A stretch of 64,000 bases of DNA from positions 930,001-994,000 of the forward strand of contig NC_007426.1 of the NCBI RefSeq assembly GCF_000026045.1, given 5' to 3'. Both the position numbers and the translations under genes were made by a program. Every line of letters starts with the position of its first letter. Position 1 is the first letter of the stretch. The notes under the pieces are model-generated. The model made no database searches, was not told where the DNA came from, and saw only the letters and a list, made by a program, of their open reading frames with translations. Source of the stretch: Natronomonas pharaonis DSM 2160. Lineage in GTDB: Archaea > Halobacteriota > Halobacteria > Halobacteriales > Haloarculaceae. Below are positions 56,339 to 64,000 of this stretch, one piece after another.

Positions 56339-57343
56339 TCAGGCCACCTCCACGCCGAGGCGGTCGAAGGCCTCGCGGACGGCCCGGCAGACGCGCTCGC
56401 CGTCGGCCGGGCTGCCGAGTTCGGTATCGGTGCGGACTGTCGGCCGCTCCAGCGGCGTTTCGTCGGCCTCGTCGACCACGAAGGCGTCGGCAAAGGGGTA
56501 GGCCTCCGCGACGCCGGCCGTCGACGGCGCATACCCGTCCGCGGCCATCAGGTCGTCGGCCGGCCCGGAGAAAACCCGGTCCTCGACGAACGGCGAGACG
56601 GCGACAACGGGTGTTTCGGCGAGGGCTTTGCGGATGCCATCGAGAGCCACCATCGGGCCGATGCTGGTAATCGGATTCGACGGTCCGATGACGACTGGGT
56701 CGGCAAGCGCCTCGCGGACCTCCGGCGTCGGCTCGGCCGCGTCGGCACCGCGGAATTCGACGCCGTTGATTGTCGGCTCGGCCCGTCGATGGACCCAAAA
56801 CTCCTGAAAGTGGACCAGTCCCTCGTCGGTGTCGATGAGCGTCGCCACGGGGTCGTCGCTCATCGGCAACACGGGATGGTCGACGCCGAGCGCGTCGGCA
56901 AGCGTCGCGGTTGCCTCGGTCAGCCGCTTGCCCTCATCGAGCAGGCTCGTCCGGGTAATGTGGACGGCTCGGTCGGTGTCGCCGATTTCCATGAACTCCG
57001 CGACCCCCGAGAAACGCCGCCACCGGGCGATATCCCGGCCGGCCGTCTGCTTTTTGTCCGGGAGGTACCGCGGCCCGGTGTCGAGGTCGGCGGCGTCGGC
57101 GAGCGCCCGCAGTTCCTCGTGGGTTTCGGTCGTGTCGCCGTCGATGCCCCACCACGTCTCGCGGTCGAGGCGGTCGGCGGCGGCAAAAAGCACCGTGTCT
57201 ACGTCGGGGCAGACGACCAACCCGCCCAGTTCGACGTCGTCGCCAGTGTTGCAGACGACGGGCGTGTCGGCGGTGTCGAAGACCGTTTCGGCTCCGTATC
57301 GGAGCTTCGGGGTCCCCGTCCCGCCGGCGAGAAACGTCACCAT
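56339..57343 (-). CDS. cofD: 2-phospho-L-lactate transferase
   Basis: A 334-residue CofD that joins the phospho-lactate (or phosphoenolpyruvate) moiety to Fo in F420 synthesis. [17 protein letters not shown] is the N-terminal nucleotide loop, [20 protein letters not shown] and [12 protein letters not shown] follow, and [15 protein letters not shown] is the signature. I chose the ATG at 57343, since the longer frame is non-homologous. It heads the minus-strand operon. Confidence 0.92.
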
Positions 57344-57443
57344 ACCCCCGGTTTCGAGCCAACGGGTTTGTATCTGATTGTTGCCGCAGTGGGCTGGCCG
57401 CCCCGCGACGGTTTTTATACGACGACGCCGAAGACCCGGCCGG

Positions 57444-58667
57444 ATGGTCACCATCAAGGACAGCGTCCACGACCACATCACCGTCGAGGGCGTCGCGGCG
57501 GACCTGCTGGATACGCCGGCGGTCCAGCGGCTCCGGCGGATTACACAGCTCGGCACTGTCGAGTACGTCTATCCGAGCGCCAACCACACCCGATTTGAGC
57601 ACTCGCTGGGGGTGTACCACCTCGCGACGCGTGCGCTCGACCATCTCGGCATCGAGGGCACGCAGGCCGAGCGGCTCCGGGCGGCCGCCATCCTCCACGA
57701 CATCGGTCACACGCCCTACAGTCACAACATCGAGGCCCTCGTCGCTCGCCGGACCGGCAAGCTCCACGACGAGGTCGAGGACCTGCTCGAAACGGGCGAT
57801 GTCGCCCGCACGCTCGCGCTCCACGACATCGACCCCAGCGCCGTCGCCGACCTCATTGCCGGCGACGGGGAGTTCGGCCCGCTGGTTTCGGGCGAACTCG
57901 ATGTCGACCGGATGGATTATCTCGTCCGCGACGCCCACCACACCGGCGTTCCGTACGGGACCATCGACGCCGGCCGGCTGATTCGCGAACTCCGGTTTGT
58001 CGACGGCGAACTCGTCCTCGCCGAGGGGAACGTCCAGACGGCCGAGTCGCTGCTTGTTGCCCGTGCCCTGATGAACCCGGTCGTCTACAACCACCACGTC
58101 GCCCGTATCTCGAAGGCAATGCTGCGGCGAGCGACCGAGCAGCTTCTGACCGCCGGTGTGACCGACGCCGAGACGCTTCGCCGGATGGACGACGCGGCGT
58201 TGCGGTCGGCGTTGCGGGACTGTGCGGCGACCGCACCGCTTGCCACTCGACTGGACCGCCGGACCCTCTACAAGCGGGCTGTCTGGGCCGAACTCCGCGA
58301 CGTGCCCGACGATATCGTCGACGCCGACCACGAGACCTGCCGGGAACACGAACGCGCTATCGCCGAGCGGGCCGGCGTCGACCCGGCGGCTGTCATCATC
58401 GACGTTCCGTCGCGGCCGTCGATGCGTGAGTCGACGAGTCGGGTCGTCGTCGGCGGTGAGGTCAGAACCCTCGGTTCACAGTCGACGCTTGTGGCGGCGC
58501 TGCGCCGCACCCAGCGCGAACAGTGGCGGCTCGGCGTTTACGCACCGGAAGCAGAGACCGACGCCGTCGGCAGCGCCGCGGAGGACATTCTCGGACTCGA
58601 CCTCGATGCGCTCGTCGTCGACGTTCGACAGGGCGTCAACACTCGCCTCGACGAATTTCAGGAGTAG
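57444..58667 (+). CDS. HD-domain phosphohydrolase
   Basis: A 407-residue protein of the dNTPase-like HD family. [20 protein letters not shown] and [20 protein letters not shown] open it. The metal site is [12 protein letters not shown], then [15 protein letters not shown] (HD), with the later His/Asp pair in [19 protein letters not shown]. The C-terminal half is less conserved. It is divergent from cofD with a 100-base gap. The nucleotide substrate is unknown. Confidence 0.87.
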
Positions 58668-58723
58668 CCGCTGAGACCCACGCCGGCTACAACCGATTTA
58701 ACCCCCCGCCCCGTTCGGCCCGT

Positions 58724-59740
58724 ATGGAGCTTTCCGGAACGATACTCGCCGGCCCCGACTACGAGCCGATAGAAGGCCGTGTCGTCGTCGAGGACGGCGA
58801 GATAACGGCCATCGAGGAGGTCGAGACCGCCTCCTCGGACATTATCTGTCCTGCGTTCGTCAACGCCCACACCCACATTGGCGATTCGATAGCCAAAGAG
58901 GCGGGGCGTGGGCTCTCGCTTGACGAACTGGTCGCGCCGCCGGACGGGCTGAAACACCGGCTCCTTGACGATGCCTCGCGGGAGGAGCTGGTGGCGGCGA
59001 TGGCTCGCTCGCTCCAGTTCATGCAGGCGGCCGGAACCGGCGCATGCATCGAGTTCCGCGAGGGCGGCGTCGAAGGCATCGAAGCGCTCCAGGCGGCCAC
59101 GGCGGGGCTCGATATCGAGTCGGTCGCCCTTGGCCGTGACACGACCGACGTGCTCGACATCGCCGACGGATACGGAGCCAGCGGTGCCCGCGATGGCGAT
59201 TTCTCGGCGGAACGGACCGCCACCGGCAGGGCGGGACTGCTCTTCGGTATCCACGCCGGCGAGCGGGACGCCCACGACATCAACCCTGCACTCGACTTGG
59301 AACCGGACTTTTTGGTTCATATGGTCCATGCCGAACCGCTCCACCTCGAACGGGTTGCGGACCGCGGCACGCCGGTCGTCGTCTGTCCTCGCTCGAACCT
59401 CGTCACCGATGTCGGCGTACCGCCGGTGGCCGACCTTCTAGAACGGACCACCGTCGCTCTCGGGACCGACAACGTGTTGCTCAACAGCCCCTCGATGTTC
59501 CGCGAGATGGCGGTTACCGCGAAGCTCTGTGATGTCACCGCACCGGAGGTTCTCCGGATGGCGACGGCCGCGGGCGCGGAGATAGCCGGGCTGAACTGCG
59601 GTGTCATCGAGCCTGGCCGGCGAGCGCGGCTGCTCGTTCTCGACGGCGACAGCGACAACCTCGCGGGCGTTCGGGACCCTGTTCGAGCCGTCGTCCGTCG
59701 GGCCGGCGTCAACGATGTGAAAAACGTCGTGCTGCAGTAG
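58724..59740 (+). CDS. Amidohydrolase family protein
   Basis: A 338-residue metal-dependent amidohydrolase. The HxH is in ICPAFVNAHTHIGDSI, other metal ligands in FGIHAGERDAHD and LVHMVHAEPLH, and the final Asp in ALGTDNVLLNSP. The order is close to the cytosine/adenosine-deaminase-type group. It starts 57 bases after the HD gene. The substrate could be a base, nucleoside or guanine analogue, but the sequence does not decide. Confidence 0.83.
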   Translation: MELSGTILAGPDYEPIEGRVVVEDGEITAIEEVETASSDIICPAFVNAHTHIGDSIAKEAGRGLSLDELVAPPDGLKHRLLDDASREELVAAMARSLQFMQAAGTGACIEFREGGVEGIEALQAATAGLDIESVALGRDTTDVLDIADGYGASGARDGDFSAERTATGRAGLLFGIHAGERDAHDINPALDLEPDFLVHMVHAEPLHLERVADRGTPVVVCPRSNLVTDVGVPPVADLLERTTVALGTDNVLLNSPSMFREMAVTAKLCDVTAPEVLRMATAAGAEIAGLNCGVIEPGRRARLLVLDGDSDNLAGVRDPVRAVVRRAGVNDVKNVVLQ

Positions 59741-59794
59741 CTCCCACAGTCGGAGCAGTTGAGCCGCTGAACGGTCGAAACTCGTATATGTAAC

Positions 59795-59804
59795 TATTAA
59801 TAAT
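59795..59804 (+). promoter_or_regulatory. TATA-like element of the UspA gene
   Basis: TATTAATAAT lies about 18-27 bases before the ATG at 59822, matching a leaderless start. Confidence 0.45.
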
Positions 59805-59821
59805 TGTGGTACTAGGGAACA

Positions 59822-60322
59822 ATGTACGATACGATTCTCGTGCCGACCGACGGGGGCGGAGGAATCGGACGGGTAATCGACCACGCCGCCGAGATAGCGG
59901 CGGCACACGGGGCGGCACTTCAGTTTCTCTACGTGCTTAACACCGATTCGGCAGCGGTCTCGGCGGCGGCCGTCGGCGGTGAAGCCCACGAACTGCTCCG
60001 CTCGCAGGGCGAGGAGGCGCTCGCGGACGCCGACGCTCGGGTCGATGTGCCGACAGAGACCGCCCTGCTGGAGGGGCAGCCGGCCGACCGCATCGTCGAG
60101 TACGCCGACCGGACGGGCTGTGACCTCATCGTGATGGGGACGCATGGCCGTGGCGGACTCGGCCGGCTGCTGCTTGGCAGCGTCGCCGAGCGGGTCGTTC
60201 GGCTGTCGTCGCAGCCGGTGTTGACCGTCCACGTCGACGACAGTGCGGACAACGACAAGACCTCTCTCGAAGAGGTGTCGCCGGTGACGGTCGACCCGGC
60301 TGTCTCCGGCGTACTGGAGTGA
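59822..60322 (+). CDS. Universal stress protein, UspA family
   Basis: A 166-residue ATP-binding Usp protein. It starts [20 protein letters not shown] and contains the signature [20 protein letters not shown] (Gly-rich ATP loop). The 25 residues after it are a variable tail. It is likely induced as a single gene and converges with ccmB. Confidence 0.88.
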   Translation: MYDTILVPTDGGGGIGRVIDHAAEIAAAHGAALQFLYVLNTDSAAVSAAAVGGEAHELLRSQGEEALADADARVDVPTETALLEGQPADRIVEYADRTGCDLIVMGTHGRGGLGRLLLGSVAERVVRLSSQPVLTVHVDDSADNDKTSLEEVSPVTVDPAVSGVLE

Positions 60323-60329
60323 TTGTTGT

Positions 60330-61007
60330 CTACTCCTCGACGACGTACTCGAAGGTCATCCAGCCGGCAAGCAGCATCAACCCGTCGTAGGCCAGCAGCA
60401 CCCGGAACCACGCGGTCGTCATGCCATCCGAGAGGTCCGGCTGTGTCAGTGCGGTCCCGGCAAGCAGTACGGGCACGACGAGCGGAATCAGCAACACCGG
60501 GAGCAGCGACTCCTGCAACTGCGAGTGGAGCATCAACACCGACAAGAGCACGCCGACCGCGCTGAGACCGAGCGCCGCCAGCGGCACGACCGAAAGCAGC
60601 GTCGAAAGCGCCGCCGGCTCGAAGGAGTACTCCAAGAAGACGACGACGAAGACGAGACTCAGCAGGCCGATACCGGTGACAAACACCGTCGTGCTGAGCA
60701 CTTTTCCGAGATAGACCGCCGAGCGGTCGACCGGCGCGAGCAAGAGGCCGTCGATGGCGTCGTTTTGGCCTTCGAGTGCGACCGCATGACTCATTCCAAC
60801 GACGCCGCCGAAGACGACGGCTATCCACAGCGCCCCGCGGGCCAGCGCCTCCCGGCTGCCGACGTCCTCGCCGAAGACAAACGAGAAGACGACGATGACG
60901 AGCAACGAGAAGACGAACGCCGAGTTGACCGTCTGCTTGCTCCGGGTTTCGACCAACAGGTCCTTCCGAGCGACCTCATAGACGGTCCGGAGATACCGGC
61001 CGGTCAT
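60330..61007 (-). CDS. ccmB: Heme exporter permease CcmB
   Basis: A 225-residue protein with about six membrane helices. RKDLLVETRSKQTVNSAFVF is the CcmB N-terminus and EGQNDAIDGLLLAPVDRSAV a conserved loop. It forms the CcmAB transporter of cytochrome c maturation with the ATPase encoded just upstream. Its ATG overlaps the ccmA stop by four bases. Confidence 0.87.
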   Translation of the reverse strand: MTGRYLRTVYEVARKDLLVETRSKQTVNSAFVFSLLVIVVFSFVFGEDVGSREALARGALWIAVVFGGVVGMSHAVALEGQNDAIDGLLLAPVDRSAVYLGKVLSTTVFVTGIGLLSLVFVVVFLEYSFEPAALSTLLSVVPLAALGLSAVGVLLSVLMLHSQLQESLLPVLLIPLVVPVLLAGTALTQPDLSDGMTTAWFRVLLAYDGLMLLAGWMTFEYVVEE

Positions 61008-61723
61008 CGTAACGCCCCGCCGACAGCCGGTTCGCCGCCACAGAGCGTTTCATATCGGTCGACCGCTCCCTCGACGGTCTCGAATTCGTCGGCAGCGGCG
61101 TCGCCGACCAGCCGCCCTTCGCGCATGAAGAGAATCCGGTCTGCGAGTTCGACGCCGCGTTCGAGGTCGTGGGTCGACGCCAGCACGGTCCGGTCGGCCA
61201 ACTCCGAGAGGACGGTCGTCATCCGCTTGAGCGATGTCTGGTCGAGGCCGGTGTACGGCTCGTCGAGCAGGAGCAACGCGGGGTCGTGAACGAGCGCGCG
61301 CGCCAGCGAGACCCGCTTTGCCATCCCGTGTGAAAACCCCGACACCCGCTCGCTGCCGCGGGCGGCGAGGCCGACGGTTTCGAGCAGCTCCTCACAAATC
61401 GCCTCGTCAACGCCGTGGAGCCGGGCGTGCAACCGGAGGTTTTCCCGCGCAGTGAGCTCTTCGTACAGGAGTGTCTCGTGGGTTAACACGCCGATATCGC
61501 CGCGAGCCGCATCGTCGCCGACGAGGGGCTGCCCATCGATTCGGATGGTCCCGTCGCTCGGCCGGGCGAGCGAGGCAAGCATTCTGATGAGTGTTGTCTT
61601 GCCGGCCCCGTTCGGACCGAAAAGCACCGCTGTCTCACCGGCAGTGAGTTCGAAAGAGACGTCGTCGACGGCGAGGTGGCTCCCGAATCGCTTCGAGAGG
61701 CCGGCGACCGAGACGAACGACAT
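61004..61723 (-). CDS. ccmA: Heme exporter ATPase CcmA
   Basis: About 239 residues from the ATG at 61723; the frame also starts at 61744. Walker A is FGPNGAGKTTLIRMLASLAR, the signature FSHGMAKRVSLARALVHDPA and Walker B LLLLDEPYTGLDQTS. It is an ABC ATPase with CcmB as partner. CcmC, CcmF and CcmH are not in the window. The divergent membrane gene next door also belongs to cytochrome c maturation. Confidence 0.85.
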   Translation of the reverse strand: MSFVSVAGLSKRFGSHLAVDDVSFELTAGETAVLFGPNGAGKTTLIRMLASLARPSDGTIRIDGQPLVGDDAARGDIGVLTHETLLYEELTARENLRLHARLHGVDEAICEELLETVGLAARGSERVSGFSHGMAKRVSLARALVHDPALLLLDEPYTGLDQTSLKRMTTVLSELADRTVLASTHDLERGVELADRILFMREGRLVGDAAADEFETVEGAVDRYETLCGGEPAVGGALR

Positions 61724-61777
61724 ACTGACGGTTCTCAGACCCACAAGTTAAGCATTGTACTTCCCTACGGCCGATTG

Positions 61778-62455
61778 ATGGAGGTCCCGACGCTCTCGGT
61801 CGTCTTCATAGCCGGCGTGGCGACGATACTGACGCCGTGTTGTCTGCCGCTGTTGCCGCCGCTGTTGTCCGGCAGCGTCGGCCACCGGCTGCGGCCAATA
61901 GCCATCGTTGCCGGAAGTCTGGTGTCCTTTACGGCCCTTGGCGTCGTCGTCGGAACGCTCGGGTCGTTCTCACCTGATTCACTTCGCACGCCGGCCTTTC
62001 TGGCTATCGTCGCGTTCGGCGCGGTGATGGTTGATGACGACCTCAACCGAATCTACTCGACGTATGCCTCCCGACTCTCCGGATGGCTGACGGGCAGTTT
62101 CTCGACGCTCGATGCGGACCGACGGCCGCTCGCATCGGCGTTTTCGCTGGGGACGCTACTTGGCGTTATTTGGCTGCCCTGTGTCGGGCCGGTACTCGGG
62201 GCGGTGCTTGCCTATGCGGCAACGACCGGCGCGGCAGCCGAAAGCGGCCTGCTGCTCTTCGTCTACGGGACGGGCTTTGCGGTGCCGCTTTTGGGCGTCG
62301 CCTACGGTGGCAAAATCGCGGGGCGCTCCGTCGTTTCCCGCCTTGGGGCTGTCGGCGGCACGGAGACGCTCAGACGGATAGCCGGGGGCATTCTGCTGGT
62401 GACCGGCGTTGCCCTGCTCTTCGACTTCGACCGCGTGCTGTTGTCGGCGCTGTGA
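61778..62455 (+). CDS. ccdA: CcdA-like thiol-disulfide transporter
   Basis: A 225-residue membrane protein with about six helices. TILTPCCLPLLPPLLSG and VIWLPCVGPVLGAVLAYA hold the two Cys of the DsbD/CcdA core, each followed by Pro as usual. It would move reducing power outward for cytochrome c assembly. I chose the ATG at 61778, since the upstream frame is not homologous. It is divergent from ccmA, sharing about 54 bases of promoter region. Confidence 0.82.
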   Translation: MEVPTLSVVFIAGVATILTPCCLPLLPPLLSGSVGHRLRPIAIVAGSLVSFTALGVVVGTLGSFSPDSLRTPAFLAIVAFGAVMVDDDLNRIYSTYASRLSGWLTGSFSTLDADRRPLASAFSLGTLLGVIWLPCVGPVLGAVLAYAATTGAAAESGLLLFVYGTGFAVPLLGVAYGGKIAGRSVVSRLGAVGGTETLRRIAGGILLVTGVALLFDFDRVLLSAL

Positions 62456-62523
62456 CCGTCGCCGTGTTCGTGTCGTGGTATCGAGCAAAGAGTTGATGTA
62501 GAATCCAGCCGAACGTTCTGGCA

Positions 62524-62982
62524 ATGGACCGGAGGACAAAAGCCGTCGTCGGCGGCGTCGGCATTGCCGTTTTGCTGGCGATACTGGCGACGACGACGAT
62601 GGGGGCCGCGGCGGAGTTCGTCACGCCGACCGACCTCGAAGAAGACGACGACTATCAGAACGAACTCGTCAAGCTCGAAGGGCAGGTCACCGACCTTGAG
62701 GAAGGCCCGCCCATTGCTTTCGCTGTCGACGACGGTAACTACACGAAGGCAGTCACCTACGACGGCGAGATGCCCGAAACGATGTCCGAAGGCCGCATCG
62801 TCGTTGCGGAGGGACATTTCGACGGTGAGACACTCGTCGCCGACGACCTCACCGTTCGTGCCCACGAGGGCGAACACCCTGACGACCACCCCGGCGGTGT
62901 CGACGCTGATGCCCACGACGAGAGTCACTTCGAGGGCGACAGCGACTACGACAACGGCGACTACGACAAAGACGACTACTGA
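62524..62982 (+). CDS. ccmE: Cytochrome c maturation heme chaperone CcmE
   Basis: A 152-residue protein. An N-terminal helix (VVGGVGIAVLLAILATTT) anchors it, and an OB-fold follows: ELVKLEGQVTDLEEGPPIAF, VTYDGEMPETMSEGRIVVAE and GHFDGETLVADDLTVRAHEG. The heme-binding His of bacterial CcmE sits in an HxxxY motif; here the matching place reads HEGEH, so the Tyr is His. The last 30 residues are Asp/His/Tyr-rich. Family call from fold and context. Confidence 0.8.
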   Translation: MDRRTKAVVGGVGIAVLLAILATTTMGAAAEFVTPTDLEEDDDYQNELVKLEGQVTDLEEGPPIAFAVDDGNYTKAVTYDGEMPETMSEGRIVVAEGHFDGETLVADDLTVRAHEGEHPDDHPGGVDADAHDESHFEGDSDYDNGDYDKDDY

Positions 62983-63076
62983 CCCCGGAGCCGTTGCCCC
63001 GGCGTGTTCTCTCCAGCCGGTCCCGTTTTCGTGGACTGAAGCCGGCGTTTAATTGTCTCGCTGCGCTACTACCGGT

Positions 63077-64000
63077 ATGTCCGATTCAGACAGCGCCCGT
63101 TCCGACAACGGGTCGGCCATCGGCCGATACGGGATGGCCGCGATTGCGGTCGTCGCGGCGGGTGTCTCGACGGTTGCGACCTCGTTTGCCGTCTATGCGA
63201 CCGGGCGCGAATTTCTGGTGTCGTCGCTGAACCGGCACCTCCTCGAGTATCTTCCTGGCTGGTTCGTCTCCGGCGTCATCCAGCGGTTCGGCAACCTCGC
63301 GCTCGAACTGAGTATGGTGTTTTCCGGCGCTCTCCTCGCCGTCGTCTTCGGTATCGTCGCTGTCGGCGGCTACCGGCTCGGCGACCGGCTCTCGCCGACC
63401 CTGCCGCCGGTAGCGGGCTTTGTCGTCGCGACAGCGCTCGTCTTCGTCGTTTCCTACTCCGTCGTCGGCTCGGCAATGGCGGTTGTCGTTCCGGCTCTCG
63501 TTGGCGGCGTCGTCGTGACGTACTTCGAGACCCGCTCGCCGACTGAGATAGCGACCGACAGCGAGCGCCGCTCGGTGCTGCGGGCCGTTTCGGCGGTTGC
63601 GGCCTTCAACGTCGTCGCCCACGGCATCGGACTGGTGCGGCGGAGCCAGACCCAGCGGGCGGAACAGGAGCTTCAGGAGCGGGCCCTGCGGCTCGAAGCC
63701 GAGCACATGATTTCGGACGCACGGCAAAAGGAACTCGACGTCGAGGGGGTTCAGCCGCTTGTCACCGATATCGAGGACTTCTACAAAGTCGATATCAACC
63801 CGAGCCCGCCCGCTGTCGACCCCGACTCGTGGGCGCTTTCGATTACCGGCGCCGTCGAAGAGCCGGTCGACCTCGACTACGCGGAGATACAGCGTTTCCC
63901 CGTCGAACACCAGTACAAGGCGATTCGGTGTCTCAGCGACGACATCGAGGACGACAAGCTCGATACCGCCGTTTGGACTGGCTGCTCGATGGATGCGGTG
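63077..64000 (+). CDS. Membrane-anchored sulfite-oxidase-type molybdoenzyme, N-terminal part
   Basis: 308 codons are visible and the frame runs off the window. Residues 1-180 contain about four membrane helices. Residues 225-308 begin a sulfite-oxidase-type molybdopterin domain (VDINPSPPAVDPDSWALSIT and HQYKAIRCLSDDI, where the Cys should bind Mo). MsrP/YedY-like enzymes and haloarchaeal relatives share this architecture. The nearby ccm genes fit an electron-transfer role. The substrate is unknown. Confidence 0.8.
   Translation, partial: MSDSDSARSDNGSAIGRYGMAAIAVVAAGVSTVATSFAVYATGREFLVSSLNRHLLEYLPGWFVSGVIQRFGNLALELSMVFSGALLAVVFGIVAVGGYRLGDRLSPTLPPVAGFVVATALVFVVSYSVVGSAMAVVVPALVGGVVVTYFETRSPTEIATDSERRSVLRAVSAVAAFNVVAHGIGLVRRSQTQRAEQELQERALRLEAEHMISDARQKELDVEGVQPLVTDIEDFYKVDINPSPPAVDPDSWALSITGAVEEPVDLDYAEIQRFPVEHQYKAIRCLSDDIEDDKLDTAVWTGCSMDAV

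Overview
The window is from a halophilic archaeon (class Halobacteria). It is high in G+C, its proteins are acidic, and it holds haloarchaeal families such as TbsP, DUF7126, an AbrB-PhoU fusion, r-protein S17e, type IV pilin and Tat lipoproteins. Several promoters look leaderless, with a TATA-like element about 25 bases before the start codon. The genus cannot be fixed from sequence alone.

Layout. 1-4.9 kb is core: the end of tbsP and two large PAS/GAF sensor histidine kinases. About 5.0-26.4 kb is an accessory island for cell-surface glycans, bounded on the left by a decayed IS1595-type transposase and on the right by tRNA-Ile. It carries GT2 and GT4 glycosyltransferases, a CDP-glycerol-type glycerophosphotransferase, a methyltransferase, a P-loop kinase, a LicD-family gene cut by an IS1595-family element with an intact 8-bp target duplication, a flippase, a divergent RtcB-like protein, and several broken genes. 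From 26.4 to 64 kb the window is ordered, mostly core metabolism: fxsA, gpmI, pyrG-guaAb-DUF7126, pstSCAB-phoU beside an AbrB-PhoU regulator, asd, rps17e, acnA, a urea ABC transporter (urtABCDE), a urease operon (ureBCAGDEF), a cofD-TIM barrel-CitG-like-DUF447 cofactor operon, an HD hydrolase, an amidohydrolase, UspA, cytochrome c maturation genes (ccmA, ccmB, ccdA-like, ccmE) and the start of a membrane-anchored sulfite-oxidase-type enzyme.

Most interesting system: a tightly coupled trio at 19.77-24.43 kb. It encodes a nucleotidyltransferase fused to a PEP-synthase-like kinase, a class I glutamine-amidotransferase-fold hydrolase, and a second nucleotidyltransferase. The enzyme set matches the glutamine kinase / CTP:phosphoglutamine cytidylyltransferase / gamma-glutamyl hydrolase route (Cj1418, Cj1416, Cj1417) that makes CDP-phosphoramidate for Campylobacter jejuni capsule. 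I infer a haloarchaeal phosphoramidate-type glycan modification. The LicD gene and the CDP-glycerol-type transferase in the same island fit a surface polymer with phospho-substituents. Other notable points are that GATC is nearly absent from the right-hand core but frequent in the island, that a zinc finger is fused to a Tat-anchored phosphoesterase, and that four island genes are broken (a LicD gene, an APH-like kinase, an amber-stopped hypothetical, and a truncated fourth gene of the trio's operon).
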